From Diaphorobacter limosus (lineage in GTDB: Bacteria > Pseudomonadota > Gammaproteobacteria > Burkholderiales > Burkholderiaceae_C), in assembly GCF_033100095.1 (NCBI RefSeq), contig NZ_CP136921.1, positions 1,334,501 to 1,398,500 on the forward strand: a DNA stretch of 64,000 bases. The letters run 5' to 3'. Made by a program: the position numbers and the translations under genes. Numbering within the stretch: position 1 is the stretch's first letter; each line of letters begins with the position of its first letter. Shown piece by piece: positions 18,984 through 27,240 of the stretch. The notes beneath the pieces are model-generated. The model made no database searches. It was given only the letters and a program-made list of their open reading frames with translations, and had not been told where the DNA came from.

Positions 18984-21248
18984 ATGATTTCCAAGACCCG
19001 CATTCTTCGCGGCGACGGCCCGCTGCACGGCTGCGCCCTGCTCCCTCTTGCCGCCCTGCTGGCAAGCCTGCCCCTGGCGGCCACAGCACAGCAGGACACT
19101 GCCCTGCAAACCATCACCGTCACCGCCACACCCGTCAACGAAACCCCCGTGGCCGTAAGCGAAGCGCGGCAGCGCGAAATCCGGGCAGCGCGCCCCGCCA
19201 GCAGCGACAGCGCCCAGCTGTTACGCAACCTGCCCGGCGTCAGCCTGTCGGGCGCGGGCGGCGTGTCCAGCCTGCCCAGCGTGCATGGCCTGGCCGACGA
19301 CCGCCTGCGCATACAGGTGGACGGCATGGATCTGATCTCTGCCTGCGGCAACCACATGAACCCGCCGCTGTCCTACATAGACCCCACGCGCGTGGGCAGC
19401 GTGCGCCTGTTTGCCGGCATCACGCCGGTGAGTGTGGGCGGCGACAGCATCGGCGCCACCATCCAGGTGGAATCCGCGCCGCCGACCTTCGCCGCGCCGG
19501 GTGAGCCGGCACGCATCTCCGGCGAGGCCGGCGCTTTCTGGCGCAGCAACGGCGACGCGCTGGGAGCGCATCTGGCGGCGTCGTATGCAGCCGAGCAATT
19601 CAGCCTGCGCTACGACGGCTCCACCGCCCAGGCCGACAACTACAAGGCCGCGCGCAGCTTCAAGAGCGCCGGCCCGGCCGCCAGCGACAAGCCCACGCAA
19701 TGGCTGGGCGGCGACGAGGTGGGATCGAGCAGCTACAAGACGCGCAACCACGCATTGACCATGGCCTGGCGCGGCAACACCGACCTGGTGGAGCTGCGCC
19801 TGGGTCTCCAGGACATTCCCTACCAGAACTACCCCAACCAGCGCATGGACATGACGCGCAACGACAGCCGGCAGTTCAACCTGCGCTACCAGGGCCAGTT
19901 CGGCTGGGGCCGGCTGCATGCCCGCGCCTACCACGAGAACACGCGCCACGCCATGAACTTTGGCGCCGACAAGCAGTTCTGGTACGGCCCCGCGGGCAAC
20001 GTACCCGGCATGCCCATGGACACCGAGGGCCGCACCAGCGGCGTGCAGCTGCGCGGCGACGTGGAGCTGTCGGAGCGCGACACGCTGCGCGTGGGCGTGC
20101 TGGCGCAGCGCTATCGGCTGGACGACTGGTGGCTGCCCTCGGGCGGCGGCATGGCGCCGAACACCTTCTGGAACATCCGCGACGGCCAGCGCGACCGCCT
20201 GGAGGCCTTTGCCGAATGGGAGGCGCGCTGGAGCCCGCAATGGCTCACCCAGATCGGCCTGCGCGCCGGCCAGGTGCGCATGGACAGCGGCGCCGTGCAG
20301 GGCTACAACAGCGGCTACGCGGCCGAGGCCAACGCCTTCAACGCCCGCGACCGCCAGCGCACGGATCACAACCTGGACTTCACCGCGCTGGCGCGCTACA
20401 CGCACAACGACCAGGCCAGCTACGAGTTCGGCTTTGCGCACAAGACGCGCTCGCCCAACCTGTACGAGCGCTACACCTGGTCCACCGGCGGCATGGCCAT
20501 GCGCATGATCAACCTGGTGGGCGACGGCAATGGCTACGTGGGCAACCCAGACCTGCGCCCCGAGGTGGCCAACACCTTGAGCGCCACGGCCGATTGGCAT
20601 GACACCACGGGCGAGCGCTGGGGCGTGAAGCTCACGCCCTATGTCACGCGCGTCAACGACTACATAGGCGCCGAACGCTGCACGGGCGGCCTGGGCGCCA
20701 TGACCTCCTGCACCGCGGCCAACGCCGGCGCCACGCAGGGCTTTGTCTACCTGCGCTTTGCCAACCAGGACGTGCGCCTGCACGGCCTGGACCTGTCGGG
20801 CTTTAGCCGGTTGGGCGACAGCGCCGCCTGGGGCCGCTTCACGCTGCACGGCATGCTGGGCTATGTGCGCGGCAAGGATAGGCGCACGGGCGACCGCCTA
20901 TACGCCATCATGCCGCTGAACGCCCGGCTGGCCCTCGCCCACGACCAGGGTGGCTGGAGCAGCATGGCCGAGCTGCTGATGGTGGGCGCCAAGAAGCATG
21001 TTTCCGACCTGCGCAACGAGGTTCCCACCGCCGGCTATGCCCTGTTGAACCTGCGCACCAGCTACGAGTGGCAGGCCTGGCGCCTGGATCTGGGCGTGGA
21101 CAACGTCTTCAACCGCTTCTACCAGCATCCCCAAGGCGGCGCTTACCTGGGTCAGGGCGCCACCATGGCGGGCACGGCAGTGCCTTGGGGGGTATCGGTG
21201 CCCGGCATGGGCCGATCCTTCTACCTGGGGGCGACGGTGAAGTTCTGA
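18984..21248 (+). CDS. TonB-dependent copper receptor, OprC/NosA-like
   Basis: A 754-residue outer-membrane receptor. It has a signal peptide ending in LPLAATAQQ, a TonB box-like TITVTA, a plug domain (LLRNLPGVSLSGAGG...VHGLADDRLRIQVDGMDL) and a 22-strand-type barrel ending in the aromatic GATVKF. The plug carries Cys121 and Met125 in ACGNHMNPPLS, and the barrel carries His322 and Met324 in RHAMNFG. These correspond to the CxxxM and HxM copper ligands described for Pseudomonas OprC. It therefore probably imports copper using TonB energy. The DUF2946 gene upstream supports this. ATG at 18984 was chosen because the signal peptide starts there. Confidence 0.88.
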   Translation: MISKTRILRGDGPLHGCALLPLAALLASLPLAATAQQDTALQTITVTATPVNETPVAVSEARQREIRAARPASSDSAQLLRNLPGVSLSGAGGVSSLPSVHGLADDRLRIQVDGMDLISACGNHMNPPLSYIDPTRVGSVRLFAGITPVSVGGDSIGATIQVESAPPTFAAPGEPARISGEAGAFWRSNGDALGAHLAASYAAEQFSLRYDGSTAQADNYKAARSFKSAGPAASDKPTQWLGGDEVGSSSYKTRNHALTMAWRGNTDLVELRLGLQDIPYQNYPNQRMDMTRNDSRQFNLRYQGQFGWGRLHARAYHENTRHAMNFGADKQFWYGPAGNVPGMPMDTEGRTSGVQLRGDVELSERDTLRVGVLAQRYRLDDWWLPSGGGMAPNTFWNIRDGQRDRLEAFAEWEARWSPQWLTQIGLRAGQVRMDSGAVQGYNSGYAAEANAFNARDRQRTDHNLDFTALARYTHNDQASYEFGFAHKTRSPNLYERYTWSTGGMAMRMINLVGDGNGYVGNPDLRPEVANTLSATADWHDTTGERWGVKLTPYVTRVNDYIGAERCTGGLGAMTSCTAANAGATQGFVYLRFANQDVRLHGLDLSGFSRLGDSAAWGRFTLHGMLGYVRGKDRRTGDRLYAIMPLNARLALAHDQGGWSSMAELLMVGAKKHVSDLRNEVPTAGYALLNLRTSYEWQAWRLDLGVDNVFNRFYQHPQGGAYLGQGATMAGTAVPWGVSVPGMGRSFYLGATVKF

Positions 21249-21335
21249 CGGCATATGGCCCGCGGCGCAGCGCAAGCGCGCGGCGGGCTTTTGACGCATC
21301 GCCGCATTCCTCCCGCGCGTGGGCGAAAATCGGCC

Positions 21336-22376
21336 ATGGACTTACAAAAAGAACCGGCCCCGGGCCCCGCGCATGACACTGCCGTCTTGCTCTGCAACCT
21401 GGGCACGCCCGATGCCCCCACCGCACCGGCGCTGCGCCGCTACCTGGCGCAATTCCTCTCCGACCCGCGCGTGGTCGAGATACCGCGCGCCGCCTGGCTG
21501 CCGATACTGCACGGCATCATCCTGCGCACGCGGCCGGCGCAATCGGCCGCCAAGTACGCCAGCATCTGGACCGACGAGGGCTCGCCCCTGGCGGTATGGA
21601 CGCACAAGCAGGCCGTGATGTTGCGCGGCTGGCTGGGCGAGGCGGGCATACAGGCCCAGGTGCTGCCTGCCATGCGCTACGGCCAGCCGGCGATTGCCGC
21701 GCAGCTGCAAGCCCTGCAGGATGCTGGCGTGCGCCGCGTCCTCGTGCTGCCGCTGTACCCCCAGTACTCCGCCACCACCACCGCCAGCGTGGTGGATGCC
21801 GTGAATGCCTGGACGCGCGACGCGCGCCATTTCCCCGAGCTGCGCTTCGTGAACGACTACCACGACCACCCCGGATACATCGCCGCCCTGGCCGCCAGCG
21901 TGCGCGCCCACTGGCGCCGCGAAGGGGCGCGCGGCGACAAGCTGGTGCTGAGCTTTCACGGCATACCCGAGCGCAACGTGCGCCTGGGCGACCCCTACGC
22001 CGACCAGTGCCGCAGCACCGCGCATTTGCTGGCGCAGGCCCTGGGCCTGGCCGACGACGAGTGGCTGCTGACCTTCCAGTCGCGCTTTGGCCGCGCCAGG
22101 TGGCTGGAGCCCTACACCCAGCCCACGCTGGAGCGGCTGGCGGCCGCCGGCCTGGCCAGCGTGGACGTGCTCTGCCCGGGCTTTGCCGCCGACTGCCTGG
22201 AGACGCTGGAAGAAATCAACATGGAGGTGCGCGAGGCCTTCCTGCACGCCGGTGGCAAGCGCTTTGCCTACATCCCCTGCCTGAACGACAACCGCGAGTG
22301 GATCACCGCGCTGTCCAGCATCGCCCAGACCCATCTGGCGGGCTGGACAGCGCCCGCCGCCAAGGTACAGCCATGA
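21336..22376 (+). CDS. hemH: Ferrochelatase
   Basis: Inserts ferrous iron into protoporphyrin IX, the last step of haem synthesis, at the cytoplasmic face of the membrane. The 346-residue protein has VLLCNLGTPDAPT near the N-terminus, the catalytic His208 in LSFHGIPERN, TFQSRFGRARWLEPYT, and PGFAADCLETLEEI with the conserved Glu. Its ATG at 21336 lies just after the receptor gene, though a common transcript is not certain. The stop overlaps the start of the Lon-like protease gene (ATGA), so those two are translationally coupled. Confidence 0.95.
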   Translation: MDLQKEPAPGPAHDTAVLLCNLGTPDAPTAPALRRYLAQFLSDPRVVEIPRAAWLPILHGIILRTRPAQSAAKYASIWTDEGSPLAVWTHKQAVMLRGWLGEAGIQAQVLPAMRYGQPAIAAQLQALQDAGVRRVLVLPLYPQYSATTTASVVDAVNAWTRDARHFPELRFVNDYHDHPGYIAALAASVRAHWRREGARGDKLVLSFHGIPERNVRLGDPYADQCRSTAHLLAQALGLADDEWLLTFQSRFGRARWLEPYTQPTLERLAAAGLASVDVLCPGFAADCLETLEEINMEVREAFLHAGGKRFAYIPCLNDNREWITALSSIAQTHLAGWTAPAAKVQP

Positions 22377-24814
22377 CGCCACCCTGCCCCCGGCTCGCCC
22401 CCGAGCAACTGCGCCTGCACATCGCCCCCCAGAGTCTGGGCTTTGCCGACACGCGCGCGCTGGTGGGCGAGCCCCTGCCCTGGATAGGCCAGCAGCGCGC
22501 CTTCGAGGCGGCGCGCTTTGGCCTGGGCCTGCAGCAGCCCGACTACCACCTGTTCGTGCTCGGCGAGGTCGGCAGCGGCCGCGCATCGCTGATGCGCCAG
22601 GCCATGAAAGAAGCGGCTGCCAGCCGGCCCGTGCCGCCGGATCTGTGCTTTCTGCACGACTTCGATGCCACGGAGCGGCCACGGGCACTGCGCCTGCCCG
22701 CCGGCCAGGGGCGCCAGCTGCGCGATCAGATTGCGGCCTGGAGCCGTCTGCTGGAGGCCGAGATCCCGAAGCGCCTGGCCGCACCCGATGTGAAGAGCGA
22801 GAGCGAACGCATTGTCAAGCGCTACCAGAGCGATGAGGCGCAGGCCTTCGGTGAGCTGGCCGAGTTTGCGCGCGCGCGGCGCTTTCGCCTGGTGCGCGAC
22901 GAGGGCCAGATGCTGTTCACGCTGCTCGGCCCCGGCGGCGAGGAACCCCTGACCGAGGCCGAGGCAGCTGCGTTGAGCGCACCGCAGCGCAGCTCCCTGG
23001 AGCAGTCCGAGCAGGAGCTGCGCGCCGAGATCGTGCGCTTTCTCGACCGCACCCGGCCGCTGGAGCGCGCACGCGACGAGGCGCTGGCGCAGCTGCTGCG
23101 CCAAAGCGCCGGCCCGCTGGTCACGCATGGGCTGGACGATGTGCGCCAAGGCCTGCGCAAGCAGATCAAGGACACGGTCAAGCTCGGGCGCTGGCTCGAT
23201 CAGGTGGAAGAGCAGGTGCTGGACAACCTGGATCTGTTCGTGCCCCACGAGGGCGGCCAGGGCGAGGACGCGCTGGAGGACGAGCGCCGCGAGCAACTGG
23301 CCGATCTGCTGGCGCTATGCCAGGTGAACCTGGCGGTGGACAACACCGGCCTGGCTGGTGCGCCGGTGCTGGTCGAGGACAACCCGCAGGTGCGCAACCT
23401 GTTCGGCCATATCCAGTACGAATCCGGCGAGGACGCACCGTATGCGGACTTTTCCGGCATCCACGCCGGCGGCCTGCTGCGTGCCCATGGCGGCTTTCTG
23501 ATGCTGTTTTTGCGCGACCTGGCGGGCGACGCGCCGCTGTGGGAGCGGCTGCGGCGCTTTCTGCGCTGCAACCGCGTGAGCGTAGAAGACCAGGCCGCCG
23601 GTCACGGCAGCGGCGCCCCCGTGGCGCTGCAGCCTGAAGGGGTGGACGTGGAGGTCAAGATCGTGCTCGTCGGCTCGGCCGCCGAGTACTACCTGCTGCA
23701 GGACGGCGACGCCGATCTGGCGCGGCGTTTTCGCGTGAAGGTGGACTTTGCCGAGCAGTTTCGCGCCAGCGACGCGACGCACCATGCCAGCTGCGTATTC
23801 CTCGCGCGCTCCTGCGCGCGCCGCGGCCTGCCGCACTGCACGGCCGCGGCGGCGGCGCGCCTGTTGGAATTCACGCACCGCGAGGCCGACGACCAGGCGC
23901 GCCAGAGCGCCAGCTTTGCCAGCCTGGAGACGCTGCTGGTGGAGAGCTGCGCCCAGGCACGCGCACGCGCGGCGCAGCTGACCGATGCGCGCGACGTGGA
24001 TGCGGCCCTGGCCGCCCGGCGTACGCGCCACAACGCGCCCGAGGAGGCGCTGCACGAAGCGATTGCCGAAGGCGAGCTGCTCATCACGCTGGAGGGCATG
24101 CGCGTGGGCCAGCTCAACGCGCTCACGCAGATCGACATGGGCGACTACCGCTTCGGCTTTCCGGTGCGCATCACCGCACGCACGCACGCCGGGCGCGAGG
24201 GCGTGGTGAACATCGAGCGCGAGGTGGAGATGTCCGGCCCCATCCATGACAAGGGCGTGCTGATCCTGCAAAGCTATTTGAGCGCGCTGTTCGGCCACCT
24301 GGCGCCGCTGGCGCTGAACGCATCCATCGTCTTCGAGCAGGAGTACAGCGGCATCGAGGGCGACTCGGCCTCCTGCGCCGAGCTGTATGCGCTGCTGTCC
24401 TCGCTGTCGGGCCTGGCGCTGCGCCAGGACATCGCCGTCACCGGCGCTCTCAACCAGCATGGCGAGGTGCTACCCGTGGGCGGGCTGAATGAAAAGATAG
24501 AGGGCTGGTATCGCGTCTGCGCGCAGGCCGGCCTGACGGGCACGCAGGGCGTGCTGATCCCGGCGCGCAACCAGCGCCACCTGATGCTCTCGCCCCAGGT
24601 GGTGCAGGCCGTGGCCGACGGGCAGTTCCATGTGCATGCCGCTCAGCATGTCAGCGAAGGCGTGGCGCTGCTCACCGGCCACGACGCGGGCCTGGCACCC
24701 GGCGAATGCCTGCCGGGCAGCGTGCATGCGCGCGCCGAGGCCACGCTGCTGGCCTACCGCCGCGCCTGGCAGGCGATGGCGCTGGGGCGCCGCTTGCCCC
24801 AACGCGGGCGTTGA
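22373..24814 (+). CDS. Lon-family (LonB/COG1067-like) ATP-dependent protease
   Basis: An 813-residue protein with a Lon-type proteolytic domain at the C-terminus. Catalytic Ser is in GIEGDSASCAELYALLSSLS and Lys in LNEKIEGWY. An N-terminal AAA_32-type region precedes it. The P-loop equivalent reads GEVGSGRASLM near residue 64, with Arg in place of the Walker A lysine, so ATP hydrolysis may be altered; this family is known for divergent ATPase regions. A middle helical segment (residues about 120-320) resembles the substrate-handling insert of the family. It starts by ATGA overlap with hemH. Targets unknown. Confidence 0.85.
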   Translation: MTPPCPRLAPEQLRLHIAPQSLGFADTRALVGEPLPWIGQQRAFEAARFGLGLQQPDYHLFVLGEVGSGRASLMRQAMKEAAASRPVPPDLCFLHDFDATERPRALRLPAGQGRQLRDQIAAWSRLLEAEIPKRLAAPDVKSESERIVKRYQSDEAQAFGELAEFARARRFRLVRDEGQMLFTLLGPGGEEPLTEAEAAALSAPQRSSLEQSEQELRAEIVRFLDRTRPLERARDEALAQLLRQSAGPLVTHGLDDVRQGLRKQIKDTVKLGRWLDQVEEQVLDNLDLFVPHEGGQGEDALEDERREQLADLLALCQVNLAVDNTGLAGAPVLVEDNPQVRNLFGHIQYESGEDAPYADFSGIHAGGLLRAHGGFLMLFLRDLAGDAPLWERLRRFLRCNRVSVEDQAAGHGSGAPVALQPEGVDVEVKIVLVGSAAEYYLLQDGDADLARRFRVKVDFAEQFRASDATHHASCVFLARSCARRGLPHCTAAAAARLLEFTHREADDQARQSASFASLETLLVESCAQARARAAQLTDARDVDAALAARRTRHNAPEEALHEAIAEGELLITLEGMRVGQLNALTQIDMGDYRFGFPVRITARTHAGREGVVNIEREVEMSGPIHDKGVLILQSYLSALFGHLAPLALNASIVFEQEYSGIEGDSASCAELYALLSSLSGLALRQDIAVTGALNQHGEVLPVGGLNEKIEGWYRVCAQAGLTGTQGVLIPARNQRHLMLSPQVVQAVADGQFHVHAAQHVSEGVALLTGHDAGLAPGECLPGSVHARAEATLLAYRRAWQAMALGRRLPQRGR

Positions 24815-24828
24815 TCAGGGGTGCCGGA

Positions 24829-25041
24829 TCAGCGCTCCATCCACCACTGGATGACGATCTTCGCCAGGTAGCCGATGAAGCCCACGCCCAGGCCGAGAAA
24901 GATGACGAAGGTGCCAAACCTGCCGGCCTTGGACTCGCGCGCCAGCTGCAGGATGATGAACACCATGAACAGGATGAAGGCCCCCACCCCGTAGGTGAGG
25001 AAGAAATGGGCTATTTGCTGTTCTGTGTACCCAAAAATCAC
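24829..25041 (-). CDS. DUF2788 small membrane protein
   Basis: A 70-residue protein with two predicted membrane helices (GVGAFILFMVFIILQLA and FGTFVIFLGLGVGFIGYLAKIVI) joined by a basic loop. It matches the DUF2788 family in length and in its N-terminal region (FGYTEQQIAHFFLTYG). Function unknown. It lies 15 bp from the convergent protease gene and 30 bp downstream of the DUF2189 membrane-protein gene on the same strand, suggesting they are co-expressed. Confidence 0.82.
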   Translation of the reverse strand: MIFGYTEQQIAHFFLTYGVGAFILFMVFIILQLARESKAGRFGTFVIFLGLGVGFIGYLAKIVIQWWMER

Positions 25042-25071
25042 AATAACTTCCTACCAACAATCCCAGAAGCC

Positions 25072-25917
25072 TCAAGGCGCAGGCGCGTCGAGCGGCGCAA
25101 ACGCCGAGGCATCGACCAGCTCGCGATACGCATGCCAGCTGGCGTGGCCCAGCAGCGGCATCACGACCACCAGCCCGATCAGCAGCGTGCCCAGGCCCAG
25201 CAGGGTCAGCACCACGATCAAGGCCGCCCACAGCGCCATGGGCACCGGGTTGGCCAGCACCACGGCCCAGCTGGTCAGCACGGCCTGGCGCACGGTGATG
25301 CGCCTGTCCAGCAGCAACGGCATGGCCACCACGCTGGACGCAAAAATGGGCGCGGCCAGAAAACTGCCCAGCGCCAGCCAGATGGCAAACAACGCCCCTT
25401 CGCGGGCCAGCACCACATGGCGCACAAAGTCCATGGGGGTGTCCACCGGCACCGGCGACAGGGTGTAGATCAGCGATGCCGAGATCGCCACCCAGCCCGT
25501 CGCCGCCAGCGACAGCAGCAGGCCAAAGCGCACCAGGCTCCAATAGCCCTGGTGCTGCGCCTGCCCCGCGTGGCTGCGCTGCCAGCTCGCCCAGGTCTGC
25601 CACACCAGGCCCAGGCCCACGCGCTCGCCGCGCTCCAGGGCACGGCTGATGGCGTACAGGCTGGTGGCCAGCATAGGCCCGACGATCAAAAAACCCGACA
25701 GGGTGCCCGCCACGAACCAGAAACGGTTGTACCCCAGCGACAGGATGGCGGCGCCCAGCAAGGCCAGCACCAGCCCATGGGCCAGGCTCAACAGCGGCGC
25801 GCGCGCAATGTCGCGCAGCGCCAGCGTCAGCCACGCGAGCGGCCGCAGCAGGCCTATGGTGCGCACCTGGGGCAGGACAAGCGGCGAAGCAGGACGGTTT
25901 CGGAGGCTGTGGGGCAT
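25072..25917 (-). CDS. DUF2189 integral membrane protein
   Basis: A 281-residue polytopic membrane protein with six or so hydrophobic segments. The conserved start LAWLTLALRDIARAPLLSLAHG is followed by LVLALLGAAILSLGYNRFWFVAG. This layout and YNRFWFVAGTLSGFLIVGPMLA are typical of DUF2189. The function is unknown; some members are annotated near terminal oxidases but no such gene is here. It is divergent from the rhodanese gene, with a 180-bp spacer containing the latter's candidate promoter. Confidence 0.8.
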   Translation of the reverse strand: MPHSLRNRPASPLVLPQVRTIGLLRPLAWLTLALRDIARAPLLSLAHGLVLALLGAAILSLGYNRFWFVAGTLSGFLIVGPMLATSLYAISRALERGERVGLGLVWQTWASWQRSHAGQAQHQGYWSLVRFGLLLSLAATGWVAISASLIYTLSPVPVDTPMDFVRHVVLAREGALFAIWLALGSFLAAPIFASSVVAMPLLLDRRITVRQAVLTSWAVVLANPVPMALWAALIVVLTLLGLGTLLIGLVVVMPLLGHASWHAYRELVDASAFAPLDAPAP

Positions 25918-26005
25918 GGGACGCGGCTGGGCAATGACCGGCGCAGTCTACTGCACCCGGGCAGCCACCCATGGCACATGCGGCGCAGGGAGCGCTTATG
26001 AATAA

Positions 26006-26034
26006 TTGGCATAAGAACAAGTCAATTCTGTAGT
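26006..26034 (+). promoter_or_regulatory. Candidate promoter of the sulfurtransferase operon
   Basis: TTGGCA at 26006-26011 and TGTAGT at 26029-26034 are 17 nt apart in an AT-rich stretch. The small palindrome CTTATG-aataattg-GCATAAG (about 25995-26014) overlaps the -35 box and could be an operator. Confidence 0.45.
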
Positions 26035-26097
26035 TTGCAAGCAGAAGGACAACCCACACAATCACGCCCAATGTTGAACCCTGCCCCAGGACTGGCC

Positions 26098-27042
26098 ATG
26101 AAGAAACTGCTTGCCCTCGCCGCCCTCGCCACGGCCTTTCACACCGCCTGGGCCGCGCAACCCCTGCTCACCCCCGCCGAGCTCAGCGCCCAGCAGGCGC
26201 AGGCGAGCGCCCCGCGCGTGATCGACATCCGCGACCCGGCCAGCTACAGCGCCCAGCACATCCCCGGCGCCATCAACGCCCCCTATGGCAAATGGCGCGG
26301 CCCTGCCAGCAACCCCGGCGAGCTGCTGGACGCACCCAAGCTCACCGAGCTGGCGCAGTCCCTGGGCCTGACGGCCAGCACGCATGCCGTCATCGTCTCC
26401 ACCGGCGCCGACGCCACCGACTTTGGCGCCGCCGCGCGCGTGTACTGGACGCTGAAGCTGCTGGGCCTCAAGGAGCTGTCCATCCTCAACGGCGGCATGA
26501 AGGCCTGGGCCGATGCCAAGCTGGCGCAAGACCAGGCCGTGCCCCAGGTGGCGCGCAGCCAGTACCAGCCGCAGATCGACACCAGCCTGCTGGCCACACG
26601 CGAGGATGTGGGCCAGCACATCAAGCTGAGCAACGCCGCGCTGGTCGATTCGCGCCCTGACGCATTCTTTTTGGGCAAGACACGCGCGCCCGCCGCCAAG
26701 CTGGCCGGCACCCTGCCCGGCGCCCAGCAGCTCGACTTCAACCAGTGGTTCCTGCCCGGCACTGCGACCTTCGTGGACAAGAGCGCGGCGCAGAAGATTG
26801 CCGCCCAGGTCAAGCGCGAACAGGGCCAGGACATGGTGGCCTTCTGCAACACCGGTCACTGGGCCGCGACCGACTGGTTTGGCCTGTCCGAGGTCGCCGG
26901 CCTGCCCGGCGTCAAGCTCTACGCCGGCTCCATGGTGGACTGGACCCAGTCCAAGGACACGCCGCTGATGGCCAACCAGCCCAGCCGCTTCGAGGCCCTG
27001 GCCTATGACGCCAAACAGTGGTGGGAACGCAAGTCCAAGTAA
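26098..27042 (+). CDS. Periplasmic tandem-rhodanese sulfurtransferase
   Basis: A 314-residue exported protein with a signal peptide (MKKLLALAALATAFHTAWAA|QP) and two rhodanese domains. The first (about 25-155) lacks the catalytic cysteine and has VIVSTGADATD at that position. The second (about 175-305) has the active loop AFCNTGHWAAT with the catalytic Cys. It should move sulfane sulfur, for example from thiosulfate, in the periplasm. The YeeE/YedE sulfur transporter is the next gene. ATG at 26098 starts the signal peptide. An inverted-repeat element begins at the last base of its stop codon. Confidence 0.88.
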   Translation: MKKLLALAALATAFHTAWAAQPLLTPAELSAQQAQASAPRVIDIRDPASYSAQHIPGAINAPYGKWRGPASNPGELLDAPKLTELAQSLGLTASTHAVIVSTGADATDFGAAARVYWTLKLLGLKELSILNGGMKAWADAKLAQDQAVPQVARSQYQPQIDTSLLATREDVGQHIKLSNAALVDSRPDAFFLGKTRAPAAKLAGTLPGAQQLDFNQWFLPGTATFVDKSAAQKIAAQVKREQGQDMVAFCNTGHWAATDWFGLSEVAGLPGVKLYAGSMVDWTQSKDTPLMANQPSRFEALAYDAKQWWERKSK

Positions 27043-27142
27043 TTCCGTTTCTAAATCACCCGTGTCGTTGTTACTTCGCCTTGTCGTGCTACAGCACTGC
27101 CTGCGGCTTCGCGCCTAGACACGAATGATTTGGAAACGGAAT
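27042..27142. repeat. 101-bp inverted-repeat element (MITE-like)
   Basis: The ends are long imperfect inverted repeats: ATTCCGTTTCTAAATCACCC on the left and, read on the other strand, ATTCCGTTTCCAAATCATTC on the right. Including the next bases CGTGTC, they match at about 22 of 25 positions. The inside is also palindromic (GTGCTACAGCAC). There is no open frame. It starts at the last base of the rhodanese stop codon. It looks like a small non-autonomous repeat or a large transcription-stopping hairpin. Confidence 0.6.
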
Positions 27143-27179
27143 AAGGCCGCAGGCCAATCACCGATTTATAGTAAAAACG

Positions 27180-27222
27180 GCTGCCAGCGCTTGATGGAAA
27201 AGCGCTGGCAGCTCACTTTTTT
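27180..27222 (+). repeat. Dispersed GCGC palindrome (copy C), terminator-like
   Basis: GCTGCCAGCGCTT-gatgg-AAAAGCGCTGGCAGC is followed by TCACTTTTTT, so it also qualifies as an intrinsic terminator. It stands 19 bp before the YeeE/YedE start and would limit read-through from the rhodanese gene. It is of the same family as copies A, B and D. Confidence 0.7.
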
Positions 27223-27240
27223 ATAGAACTCTTGCTTCCC

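Noticed and set aside
19221..20849. A 542-codon frame opposite the TonB receptor
   Set aside because: Antisense shadow with Val/Ala/Gly/His-rich composition typical of high-GC reverse frames.
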